DNA from: Thelonectria olida
Lineage: Eukaryota; Ascomycota; Sordariomycetes; Hypocreales; Nectriaceae
Length of the DNA: 64,000 nucleotides
Assembly: GCA_020736575.1 (NCBI GenBank)
Contig: JAGPYM010000004.1
Coordinates: forward strand, 62,001 to 126,000
Direction of reading: 5' to 3'
Shown here: piece after piece, positions 20,778 to 33,077 of the stretch
How positions within the stretch are numbered: the first letter of the stretch is position 1
How the letters are laid out: each line of letters starts with the position of its first letter
Translations under genes and position numbers: made by a program
The notes under the pieces: generated by a model
Seen by the model: only the letters and a program-made list of their open reading frames with translations
Told to the model about the DNA's origin: nothing
Database searches by the model: none

Positions 20778-22127
20778 TTAGAAGTACCGGACAACAGCCG
20801 AGCCACCCGAGGTGATGGTAGTCTATGATTTCTGATTAGTCTCATCGCAGATGAATAAATGCCAGGAATGTCAACTTACCGTGCAGCCACTGCTGCCGCC
20901 AGTCCAAACACCGTCAATGTACGAGCACTTGGTGTTGCCACCCTTGATCTCAATGTTAAAGTCAAGCTTGGCAGTGCTGGTGGGCAGGTTCTGGAAGATG
21001 GAGACGTAGGTATTGCCATCCGAGTAACCAACACCCAGGACGATAGGGGCCCAGTTACCGGCACCGTCAGAGTCCTTGGAAGAAGTCCAGACGCAGGCGT
21101 CGCTGTTGCTGTAGCCAGCCTTGTTGACGTAGTACTGGGCAGAGGTGCCAGAGCCGTTCCACTGGTAGTAGGTGCCCTGGTTGGGGTTGCAGACGCTGAC
21201 GGAGCTGCCGGCCGCGGCCCAGGCGGGGACAACCATGTTCTCAGTTCCGGGGTAGTCAGTTCGGCAGGTAGCAACACCGACGTCGAGCTCGTTTTTGATG
21301 GTAACGCCACCCTCACCAGCCTCGCAAAGCGTCTCGTAGCCGTCACGGGTCAACTCGAGGTAACCCTCGCTGTTGCAGTAAAGACCACCAATAGACTCCT
21401 TGGTGGATCCCTGGGCCGAGGGCCACTGCGTCTTCTGGTAGCCAGCGGGGCAAGCATAAGAGCAGAAAGCGTTCTTGGTGCAGCCGTCACCAGAAATGGC
21501 CGTGTGGATGGTGGAGATAGCGCTGTCACCGGGGGTGTAGTCAGGGACGTACTGGATACCAGACCAGCCGCCAAAGTCGAGCCAGTCAAGGGCAACGGCG
21601 CCATAGGCCGAAGGGAACACGCTGCACTTGATTGTGCCGCTCTTGAACTTGGAGGAAACGCCGGAGCCGCTCGATGTGGTGGAGTCATCGGAGCTGTCGT
21701 CCTCGGCGGTGGCAGTGGTGGAGGAAGCCGCAGCGGATGAGGTGGTCGCAACGACGGGAGTAATGGAGGTTGAGGTGCTGGTGGTCTCGGCCTTGGACTC
21801 GATGAACTGGGCAGCAAAGGTGGCCGACTCAGTCTCGGAGGTGCTGGTAGGGGCAGCGGCGACACTATAGGTGGTAGGGTTGGTCTCGCCAACAACAACA
21901 TAGTTGCCGGCCTGGATGCCTTGCTCAGCCTCTTCGGCAGAGATCTGCTCGCCGTTGACCTCGTAGACGGTCTCGGTAGCGGCGACGACGTACTCGGTGA
22001 CGGCATCGGGATCACGCTTGGCGACCTTGGAACCACTTCGGCGGCCGTGGTGGTGTCGGTGCTGGTGATCGGCAGCAGCGCCAGCGACAAGAGTCGCGGC
22101 GAGAGTGTAAGTGATGAAGTTCTTCAT
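20778..22127 (-). CDS. SUN-family secreted cell-wall protein (GH132)
   Basis: Minus-strand exons are 22127-20880 and 20822-20778 (430 aa), with a 57 bp GTAAGT...CATAG intron near the 3' end. The N-terminus has a signal peptide (MKNFITYTLAATLVAGAAA), a His-rich stretch and a likely Kex2 site (KR at about 37-38). A Ser/Thr-rich region (about 95-155) precedes the SUN domain (about 165-430) with conserved Cys and aromatic residues: CSYACPAGYQKTQWP, GGLYCNSEGYLEL, ACVWTSS, and a Cys-rich end. SUN proteins (Sim1/Uth1/Nca3/Sun4) bind or cut beta-1,3-glucan and act in septation and cell separation. If the intron is retained, the protein ends two residues after the donor, losing the 14 C-terminal residues. 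The intron is short and the exon-2 start rests on the TAG acceptor alone. Confidence 0.9.
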
Positions 22128-25100
22128 CGTGATAATTGTAACTCGACGATGGTATTAGCGGTACGGCTACAATGTCTAAAGACGATATCGGTTAGCTCAG
22201 GTCGTTCTTGGTTGTTCGTTGTTGCTGATATCGATATTGAAGCTATGGTTGCCCCTGAAGCCAGTCATGCCCGTCCTGAAAGCCAGGGAGGGAGAGCAAG
22301 AGAGAAGTAGTCGTAACGAGCGAAACAAATCAGGCGAAGAACGGTTCGTAGGAAAGACAAAAGAAATCAACTAAAAGAATGTCGTGAAGAGTCGTCGCAA
22401 ATGCCGTTTGTCGGTGGCGTTGGGATTCGTGAAAGTCTTGAGATCCAGTATGCATGGTTGTTGCACGTCGACGATCAGATATCCTCCCACCCTCTTGTTG
22501 GTTTCTTCCCATTCCTTTCCGTCTCGGCGAAGGTCTCTCTCTCGCTCTCTCATCGCTGGCTTGGTGGCTCTCATTTCTGGTTTGTTTTTCACACGCGAAC
22601 TGACCTGTTGTAAGGGAGGTTTATTGGAATGTAAGTCCCGTCCCCGGGTGTAGCGAACGACAACGATTAAACGAACGTGGTGGTGCAAGAGAACCAGAAA
22701 ATTAAAGGAGCGTGGTAAAAAGAAGAAGAAGGACTCTCGGGCTGCAAGGAATAGATGAAGAGCAAAAGAATCCAAGCGAGCTGGAGCGGAGACAAAGGGG
22801 AGGCAGGCCATGGTCTTGACTAGACGGGATCCCTGGCGTTGAGAGGGAAGACCGAGAGCCGGGGGTCCAGGGGTGGACAAGGGTGAGGTTCCATAGGTTC
22901 CATAGGACGCACTTTCCGTACCGTACCTGATTTCTTACCGCCGCACCTGCCTCGAGAGGGGCCTGTCTCCTGCCCGTTGAAGGGGGGGCGTACGCTAGAG
23001 ACTAGGGGAGACCCCATCGGTTCCAGGGTTTCACGAGCCTGCCAATGGACAAGCTCAAGGCAAAAAAAAGGGTCGCGAGTCACCAACATGGACAATTCTT
23101 AGGACAATCACTGAGCCAAGAGAGCGAGCACCTTGGCGGCCAAGAGTCTTGGAGGCAGTGTTGTAACTATGTCAGGGGGGGGGCTAGAAGGATCCTCAGG
23201 GGGCAGTCTCTGTTGAGCCGCGGTAGCCTGTTGGCATTGATAGTTGAATTTGCGTATTTACGTACGAATACAGGATTCGTACCTTCCTCCGTTATGAATG
23301 ACATGCACATGCGCATGTATGAGTACGAATACACCTGCCCGTTTCATTATCACAGCCTCTGGGCTTGGCTCTTTCTTTCATTGGATCCATCATGACCCTC
23401 AATTGGGAAATTGCCTTGTCGTCACCAGGCCGCCAACTTCATTTTCACCCTCTTCCATCGCCCTTGACCTCCACCTTTTTTCCATCTCCCGCGCCTCCAA
23501 CCGCTCGACGTCCCCCAGCGACTGTCAGTGGATGACGACCAACAGCCAAGCGTGAGGTGCACCTGGACCTTGCTTCAGCCTTCAATTTCTAAATAAAAAC
23601 ACGCCATGGACTTATGCAGCCCCCTTGTTAAAGACATTGTCGCGAAATACGAAGGAACTCGCAGGAGACACGGTTCAAACGGCATGGCAGGTGTGGCTTT
23701 CGCCGGATCAATTTACGACGCACAATGCTGACGGTATCTTGGTCCTAGATACGTGCGCAAACAGAATCCTCCCGTCGAGTAGTGACGGGAAACGACATGT
23801 GGCTGGTGCGCACAAGGCGGCACAAATATCACAACCTTGATCAAGGGCGGGAACGGAACGGCACAACAACTGAAGAAGCAGAAGAAGGGGGTGGCCAAAA
23901 TCTCTGCGGGACCCGAAGAAATGCGATCGACTCTTCGTTTCGTGCCCCGTTCGTCGTCTCTTTCCGGTATCATCGTCCGCGTCGCTCGTTGGTTGCTCCC
24001 CATAACTACGTCTGCACCTTGGTCAATCATCATGGCATTGCATTGAGATGAGCGAACCACTAGAAACCCCGGCCGGTTCCCCAGGGCACCCTCATGGCCC
24101 CCAATTCCCAGACGACGACGAATAGCCGGGGTGATGATCAACAGGAGGCAGAGGCTTGTGCGCCACTGCACGTCGTCAACGACCCCAAGCGCGACCGCTC
24201 CAGATCACACCGCACCGGTTTGTAGCCGCCAGCCTACACCGTCAGTCGCTTAGCTTCACCAGTGGGAGGCGCTGCACCGTAGTGTTTCGAACGTTGACCG
24301 GCACAGCAGCCGTCAGTCGACAATATCTTGGCCCTTGCGCATTTCACAAAGAGAAATCCTCACAGCTGAATTGGTGCATGCCTATGGCACGGCAAACAGC
24401 TCACTTGACAGCCACGTCGTCGCAGGAAGCAATCTACTACCAACCGGCTCCTGCACAATGCGAAAGGAATAAAACTAAATCACGACCAACATGCGAAACA
24501 GGCCCTGGGAAGCTCATGCGACGGAGCCGGATAATGGTTGTAGGCAGACCATGAAAACGATGTGGTCAGTCGATTTGCTCCGCGCTTGACACACGCCCCG
24601 TGGCTCAGGGGAAGAAGAACCAGAGCAGGCGCTGGCAACCCAGCCGCAATTCGCAAACCCCTGCGCCGCAGATTGCCTCCCAAGGTGCGTCCGGGTACCT
24701 GGCACTAATTCCCTTCAGGAATCAGGATCCCCCCTTTCTCTGGTTGGTCATTGCCATCTCGCAGCCAATCAGGACGCCGTCTCGACCTTCCAATCTCCAG
24801 CCTTGACCAAAACGGTATTGGCATTCTCCTGCCAAGATTCCCAACGAGGCAATGCGAAATATGCGTTTCCGCCCTCATCTCTCTCTCCGGTGCTCCAAGC
24901 CTCCATCCAAGACTCGCTGCTGCAAGCATTTCTCCAGTTTCCCATCGTCACAATCAACATCGACGACCCTGGTTTCAACTTCAACCCTGAACCACGGCGT
25001 CACCGCCCACATTTTTCGGTGGTTGGTTTATTACCCGAATTCTAATGACAGCATCTGCCTCTGTCGTCTTAGTACAGTAGGTACAGTACTGTACGCATGA

Positions 25101-28100
25101 TATCCAAGCAACGAGGTATTCTCCTTTCCTCAGAGGTACAGCCAGTCTCCAGAGAACCAGGAGGTAATCATTGATCTCATCAATTACCATTATTGCCTTT
25201 GGACTGCCAATCTCTACTAAGCGCCATGACAAGGCTCATGTTTATTCGGCTCGCCAATCCTCGATTTCATTCGTCCACACTTTTGCATCCAATGCCGCCA
25301 CAGCCTACCTGCATCAGGTAGCCTTGGAGAAGTAGTAGTTATGTCATGTTGGGCTGGCGCTTCCCAGATTCCAGTCACATACAAACACCATTTCCAGGCC
25401 TAGCAGACGATTTGTCTCTTCCTGGATTCGTACCTGGTACTCTTTGTGAGTCTGCGACCAACTCTCAACCTTTCGTTTCAGACAGAAATCACACAACGTT
25501 TCATGGACCATCCGCGTATGCTGTTGGAGCCTTCATCCCCTGATCCCAGACTCCCGAAACAAAACCCCAGGCCGCAATTAAATGAGATGCCCACCAAAAT
25601 CGGCCTCTGCTTCGATATCTTCCGTTGTCTCTGGGTCCAGCATTTTAGTGTCCCATCCGGTTCTCTCTTCCCCTTGGCTTGGCTTGCGCCTTTGTAGCCT
25701 TGAGCCGTTACTACAACCCATTGTGCAGCACGCGTCAGCACCTAATTTCTTCTCTCTAGCTTCCCCTCTGCGCTGTCATGTCTTGCCCTCGTCATAAACT
25801 CGCATCTGCTTTCTCCTGGGGAATATTCTTTCTCAATTCGACCCCACGAGTATTCATTTTCTTGGTGGAGTCTGATCCTTCCAGGTGCATGTGGCTATTC
25901 CGGGTCGAAATTGGTTCCGCCTTCCTTTGCATGCCGAGTGGCCCAGAGAAGCCGCATGCTAATAAGAAGTTACGATGCATTGACTCGCAGAATCGGCTCA
26001 GTTCTGGTATCAGCCACTCGACGCCTCGTCTTTGCTTCTTAACACCTACGCCATTGGCAATAAGCCTCTTGTCGATCAAACATTGTTGTTCAGTTGAGTA
26101 TCTACATACATGACAAGCACCTGGTGAGCGTTAACTACCCAGGTAGCCCTCTCATCCTCCTCATGAGCTGGTTTGGCCTGTGTGTACGTCAGCATTCAAC
26201 AGGCTTGCCTAAACTGGCCATTTTCTATGCTTCCAGGGCCCCTGCCGAAGAGCCGACACGCAAACCAGCCCAACGGTTCATTCAACTGCATCTCTCCAAT
26301 CTCGTTCACGATTTCCAAGGCGTTGGCGCTTGTTGCGGTAAATCCATGCAATCATCCGCTCTGATAGTAAAGAGCCTCCTGAAAATGCCTAAAGCCGTTC
26401 GCTCAGCCATTTGCTCTACTTACCAGCCATCGGGAGTGACTGCGTACCCATGTAACTAACAAGCTTCTCCATCGTAGCTGGATATATGATACTAGGGTAG
26501 CAAAGACCAGTCTCCTGGTTCCATCTCGCAAAGGAGTATCCGTTCCATTAGTACAGGTTACTTCTCTAGGCTAGGATCGCAAGCACCGTCTTTCTCTCAG
26601 TCATGAGTTGGTATGAGTCTCTACGTCAACAGTACAGACGTTGTCCGGGTCTAAGATGAATACTGAGGGCCCAATACCTTGTGATCCAGTCGCCTCTCAA
26701 ACTTGAGGAACTGCTTCCAATTCGTCTATTCGGTCGTTTCATCGCATTGGGCGAGGCAATTAAACCCTGGAGGTGCGGCCTCGACTTGAGTTAGGGTTAA
26801 GGTCGTGACAGTCGGATAACGACAAGCCATTCCCCCCCATGGCGTTCCCGGCACTATGGCGGAGCTTAGAAATGAGTACGCGTCTGCAGATGATGAGGCC
26901 ATTCATGGCTTCTTCTTGTAGTGAACGAATCCCGTGAGTAGCGCGCGGTACATCGTGAGATCCCGAGACTTGAGCCCCAGGCCCTGTCGCCGATGGGTCG
27001 AGACTCTGCGAATCTAGTGGGCTCGGTGTGTTGCGCCTCTGAGATGCAGCCGACAACTCCCCGTTGGCATGCCAAGTCATCTTGTTTCAAATTTCGAGGC
27101 ACCACGTACCATGGACTAGGGCAAGCCAACTATCGATTTGCGATGAGTTGTTGCGTCTCGTCACCCTTGTCATGGGACTTTGGAGCTGGGGGATAGGTGG
27201 TGGCGATGATTCTCGGCCGAGAGGCAACCCAGTGTGCCCGGTTCTTTGCTTCCGGCGAGATTCGACACGCAATTCGACTTGTCGTCTATCGTCCTGGGGA
27301 ACAAGGGGGCGATGCATGCGTCAGGCATCGTCCGCTATCGAGAGCGGTATCGAGAGGAACAGCACCATGGCTCCGTCCCTACTACCGGAAGACGTCTTAT
27401 TCCGGTGTCATAGATCCACTGCCTCATGGTCTCTGCTATCTTGTCAAGGCTATCATTACATACTGACTTCCTCGACAGTTTGGCTTTAGAGCCAAGTTGA
27501 CCAACAAAACTCAGCACGAATGTCGAGTTTCTCCAACAACAAGTCCAGTCGGCATTCAGCAGCAGTCAAACTTCTCCATTTTTTGTCATACTAGGGTATT
27601 CGGTAGTTTTTGCCTATTCGCTATCGTTCTTGCACATTGATGTACGTTGCTTGGCGGGCTAGGACTGGACTAGATGCCGTATGCATCACACCCGTGGACC
27701 TTCAGGAACATGTCATCAACGACGTTGTTTTCTTTCCATTCCATGTGTGACTCTCTCGGGCAGGAATATATATCGTGTTTCTTCCCCTTCATCGGAGTTC
27801 ATGGTCGACAGTACGCGCCTAAGACGTGTTCTTGCAACATGGGAACGCCAGTGACTTTGCAGTGTGTTCAACTCAGATGTTAACACTCGAGAGTTCCTGT
27901 CGAGCAGTCTGCCAGCACCAGCTATTAACTCGAGCAGGAACAACAACCTCCCCGTGGGATGTTCGAGGTCGGACATGAATTTCTCGCCAGAACCTCAACC
28001 ATGCCAGCAGCATGGCTGGCCAGGGCTACGACGTTACTTTGACACAGGTCCTCACCCTATTCGACGCGGAAAATACAAATCAACCAGAACAGGCCCCTCA

Positions 28101-31100
28101 AAACAGCCCCTAGTAGGACCCTTTGATTCAGGCTGTGATTCGAAGAGGAATGCTGATGACAGATGACAAGTCCCCGAAGTCTCACAGTCACTCGACCGCG
28201 ACCTAGGTCGTCTCGCGTTGGCCGATGATGTCTCTGTCGAGGAAGACTGGAATGCAGTCTCATTGGGTAAAGCTCTCTCATGTCTCATCGGCACGGTACA
28301 ACATTCCAGTCTCGTCTTGTTATTCAGATCGGAGCTAGATCTCGGAAATCCAGTAAACTGGAAATCAGAGTGACTAGCGAGCTTCGAGATCGGATCTGGA
28401 CCCCGAACGACGAACCAAATCATTATCAGCGTCGAGAAGAGGTGAGATGTGGTGGCAGTCGTGCCACGGCTTAGCATGGTTTCAAAGTACGATCTCTATT
28501 CACGAAATATGCACCGGAGTCGTGAGAGAAGCTGTTGATATTCCCGAGTATAGGGTAGCCGGAGCCGAGGGGAATCTTGGCGATTGTGCTTTCAAAGCAA
28601 CTCCGTGAAGCTGCAATTGACTGCACCGCAGACACCAACTATTTGAGTGGCTCATGTGGCCCGATAAAGTCAAGTGTAGTTGTCTACTCTCGAGCCTTTG
28701 AACACTGGATGCTCGTGATTTTGGAAACTGGCGAGGTGCATGATGGGTAGCAGGAACAGCAGCTTTGCTTAAACTGGAATACGAAGTTGTGTGTGTACAA
28801 TAAGCTAACACACAATCGTGCTGGTCGACCTTCGTAATGAAGACTGGGAAACCGCCGATGGTTAACTATTCGGATCATGTTGGCTGGTTCTGGGTGACAA
28901 GCATCATCAGTGGCTTTACAGGATCGACTTTTGACAGCTGCAGGTTCAGGATCCACAGGCACAAACATAATGCGGTGACACGGACACCGCCGAAGACTTC
29001 TTTGCTTTTGCGCAAAAGCATGACATGACGCGCCACTTCTTGATGGCATCTCCCACAATGAGATCGATAGTGTGGACGCCTCGAGTGTCTAGTCATGCAG
29101 GTCAGAAGGAGAGGTGCTCCCACGCGCAACGCGGCGTCGACAGAGAGAACCCCCATCGAGCTGTGGCTTTCCGCAGGGACCCGAAAGCGTTCTCTTGTCG
29201 ACGCCACTTTGGCCCTCTCGTCGATGTCGTCTCCATTGCATGCAGACCCATCACCAGCTGAAAATGGTCCAAAAATCACCAAACCGAAAGATTGTGGCTT
29301 GTCGACTTCAGCTTGCGTCGAGCAAAGATACCGGATACTGACAGGTCAAATCGACTTTTGAACGTCTCACCAGTCTGTGCAGGGCAGCCCATCGCCTCGC
29401 ATCCAACCGAGGACCGAAGACGGGCTCGATACGAGGCGTCGATGGGACAGAAATGGGCGACGAGAAAGGCCCTGCGCTCCCCCCGCCGCCCATTGGTCAC
29501 CGTCCTCATCGTTAGCTGGCCTGGAAGATCCTGTCTGCGCAGAGGTTGATGATCCTGGAAGCTCTCCCCACCCGGACAGCCGAACCCCAGGTGCACCATC
29601 CAACCCCCGGCAGTCGATGGCAGTAACCAAAGTCGATTGCTGGCAGTCGTTGATGGGCTTGACAGAGTTGGAGGAACAGGTTTTGGGTCCCGGGTAGAGC
29701 GTGGTGTGCAGTGGCAGTACGCCACAGGTGCAATAAGCTAGCTGAAGACTCGAACGGATACTCGCGAGGCCGAACAGCTGGCCCTACGGTAACGGGACCT
29801 GAGGGCCAGGAGGGAGTTCTGGCGGCACGATGAGATCATGGACGTGATAACGTCACTGCGCAGTCCGCTTGGGGTCTGCTATTGGCCCGATGACATGCTG
29901 GAGAGCCACATTGAGATGGTGGTACAAAGTACAATTGGCCCGAGTATTGTCTCTCTCACGTCAACTCTCAATCCTCTCACTGATCACGCACCTTGTCTGC
30001 ACTCAGCTGGATAGGGAAGGGTTGTTTCATAGCCTCGGGGGCAACCGCAAGTATCAAGCAATTAGGTTTGCTTGGTTGCTTGACTTGGTTGGGGTGGTGG
30101 GGATGGCCTGTCATGCTGTCCGTCTTGCCCGTCCTTTGCGCTTTGGATGATGCTTTTTTGTTTTGGGGTTGAGTAAGTGGTTGGACGCTAATAATTTGGA
30201 GCCTTTGGCTTCAACAGGCCAATAACTAGGTCCTGTGCATTCGTACCATCACCGATCTGCCTTGATCTGCCAAATTCGCCAAGTCGTAGGTACCTACGAT
30301 AGTTGCGGATGGCCTTGGGCAGCCACCAGAAAAACAGGCCTTTGAGGGTGTCTACCGGCATTCGCAGTCCGTTGCAGTACGGCGTCGTTCGAGGTTTCTA
30401 TGAATAGGCAATATAATTCCTCGAGAAAGCCTACGAGGCTGTCCTGACATAAGAGAACTTTCGTCGTGAGAGCAGACGTGCGGTGCGATGCACGTCCACC
30501 TGGAGGATGTGGTTCTTCGCCGTAGCTTCCGTGGCTTGCTGACAGACTGACCTGAACGTGGCGCCCTGTGGCGCCTTATGGATACAGACTGACAGGGATG
30601 CCGGCTGTTGGCCCCCAAAGCTTCTCGACGCCGAGGCGACCAGCGGTGCGATTCGTGGTGCTGCAAAACGTCAATCCGCCCTGGGTGTCAGCCAGAATCG
30701 ATCGATAAGGCATGCGCATGTCACATTGCGCGGTACCGACACGAGGTCTGGCGTGGCCTTGGTTCGCAGAGGTAGTTGCCTGTCTTTCTTTGTGCGAAAT
30801 TGTGGATCGAACAAGATGGAGTTGACCAGGGCATATTGACGATTTGATATTGTCAGGCGTGGCGGAGCAACGGCTTAGCGGGGTGGTCAGCCACACCAAT
30901 ATACTTGGCCGGGATGTACTTTGCAGATTCCTCAGGCTGTTCAACTACCCGCGGATCAACGCTTCGAAAGTCTTGCGACCCGTCGTCGTCGTCGTCGTCG
31001 TTGGCGTTGCGTTGAAGATGCCGGGGTTGGCCAGAATGCCCACGACCGCGGCAGGGGTTTTGTTTACAGGATTGCGGCGCGCCGTTCCATCTGCGGGTTG

Positions 31101-33077
31101 GCTTCCGCGGCCTGGGCCGGGGTTGGTGCACCGCCACTCTCATTTTCTCACCTCAGGCTTTCACGGCTGACACTAGCTTCAGGTTGGCTGATTCCTCCTG
31201 AGCTGGAATTGCACAAAGAACAAAGATGTCATATCTCACTGGGCGAGTTGACGAGAGTTGCGTCAGGTTCCCTTTGCACCACCCTCCGGAGGAAACATCC
31301 CCAACGAAATAAGCTCACAATGGAGCAAGACAGACTGACAGACTAAAGCCTCGCACCCTTTGTTTGGTCTTTTCGTCTGACTATCGTCTAAGCTTCGTTG
31401 ATAGGCGTTTGCAGTGGACCCTGCTTGTTGACTTGGATGCACAAGCCCACCTCACAGTTTTAGCGTCCACAAGGTGCCTGCAGCGGCGGCAGTAGTGAGT
31501 GGAAGAAAGACGGTACGTACATACGACAAGGGAGCGGTGATGGTGGTTGAGGGTTGGCGGAGCCAAAACGTTTCTTCCTTCATCGGCAGTAGTTAAATAA
31601 GGCAGAGCCAGACGAGGCCTCATGAGGTGATTGTTTCTGCATCTGTTTCAACCATGTTATTAGCCAGAGCACCTGCCTTGAAAGTGCGCTGAAACTATTG
31701 AGATTGCTCTTACCTATAATAGCGAGTCATCTCTTAGTTGACCAATGTGTAGCCCAAACGGGAGTGGAAGGCGAGGCTGGGATTGCCTCGCCAGTCCCGC
31801 TGGATGGAGCTACTGACGTACCTACGGAATTATTTATTGGCTCACTACCGCAAAAGAGACTAATAGCAAGGCTGCCTTGGGGGAAGGGCGCATTGCCGCA
31901 CCTGCACATTCAGCCTTTTCCATAGCTGGTAGCTGAACAATTGTCGGCTGTCGGTCTGGCTGAAACTTATTTCGACTTGCCTAACTATTGCCTTGCTGAT
32001 AAATGGTACTGGACTGCCTAGGAGGCTCGGATGGAAAGTATCCGTGACCGTGAATCCCATCGGTGGTAGTACTTCCTTGGCCCTGAACGGAACTTTCTTG
32101 ACTTGTACCCTTACCTTCTCTTGGACCCACGCACCTTCCAAGAAGCAACCTCTGAGCTCTTCCCCAAAGCGTATCCGCACCGCCCGCTCTCGCCCTGTTC
32201 GGGTTTTTTTGGTCGCCGCCTCCTCCCGGACCACGTTCCTTTTCCCTTCTTCTCTCTCTTCTCCCGTCCCTGCGCGCCCCATTTTACGCCCCAAAATTCC
32301 CTGCTGTCACACTCAGAGACACGCATCCGCGTTGTGACTGGCGCACCGAGACAGCCCAGTGGTTATTATTGTGCTGGGTTGGCTGGCTGAGCGAGCCAGT
32401 GTCTACCAGTCAGCGTACGAATCCCCCATACGAGGTAGGTACAAATCAGCTTGGTACGTAGCCTGCGTCCTTGTCCTTGACGCCGCCGCCGCTGTTCCAC
32501 CTCGTACTGCGACTGCTGCTCTCCTTCTTTCTTCCCTTCCCAAATCCACACACACGCACAACACTCACGCCCACTGTATTTCCTTTGCTCCCGCCACCCT
32601 CTCCCCCATTCGCCCACTCGCCTCTCTTTTCCCTCTACACCCACCTACTCACTCGCCTTTGCCTCACACACCTCGCTCTCACTCTTCGACTCGTTCTCTC
32701 CTCTTCATCAACCAACTTTCTCTGGTGTAGTTCGTTCATCGTCGTCACCGTTTTTTTGCTGTTGACCTTGTATCGTCACACATCTCGCGCCTCATTCCCA
32801 ATTGTTGAGCCACAATTTCTCCCTCTGCACACTTTACTGAGCCACGTCTTGCTCACGGCCTTTTGTCTGCCGCGCCTTGTCAGTTTATGCTGCCTTGCCT
32901 ACCTTCTTGGGAAAAATATCCAGCTCTCGCCACGCTCTCCAGCCACACATAGCATCACCACCCGCCTCGACATGTGCCTTTGATCCAAGGCTACGCCGAC
33001 CTCGACCTCCCCAGACTGACTGCATTTGCAGCCTTTTGTCCTCTTCCCACATCAATCAAACTCACACAGTTGCGTCT
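22128..33077. other. Gene-free stretch of about 11 kb
   Basis: I see no gene here that I can support on either strand between the SUN start codon and the Azf1-like start codon. Open frames are short (mostly under 150 codons), overlap each other on both strands, and show no domain or signal. Base composition looks like the flanks, CpG is common and there is no AT-rich decay, so it does not look like RIP-mutated transposon debris. It holds simple repeats (GT/CA runs, a CGT run at 30981) and scattered GGTAGGTACC-type motifs. The last 600 bases (32480-33077) are strongly pyrimidine-rich and probably form the leader of the transcription-factor gene. Confidence 0.55.
30981..31001 (+). repeat. (CGT)7 microsatellite
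   Basis: Seven perfect CGT units lie in the gene-free stretch. Confidence 0.95.

Noticed and set aside
20859..21740. 293-codon open frame on the plus strand over the SUN gene
   Set aside because: It is an antisense shadow of the SUN coding sequence, Val/Gly/Ala-rich with no homology signal.
28052..28477. 141-codon minus-strand frame in the gene-free stretch
   Set aside because: Low-complexity, unrecognised, and overlapped by equally long frames on both strands.
23000..32300. Possible RIP-inactivated transposon
   Set aside because: Base composition is not AT-shifted, CpG and TCGA sites are frequent, and no reverse transcriptase, integrase or transposase fragment or terminal repeat was seen.
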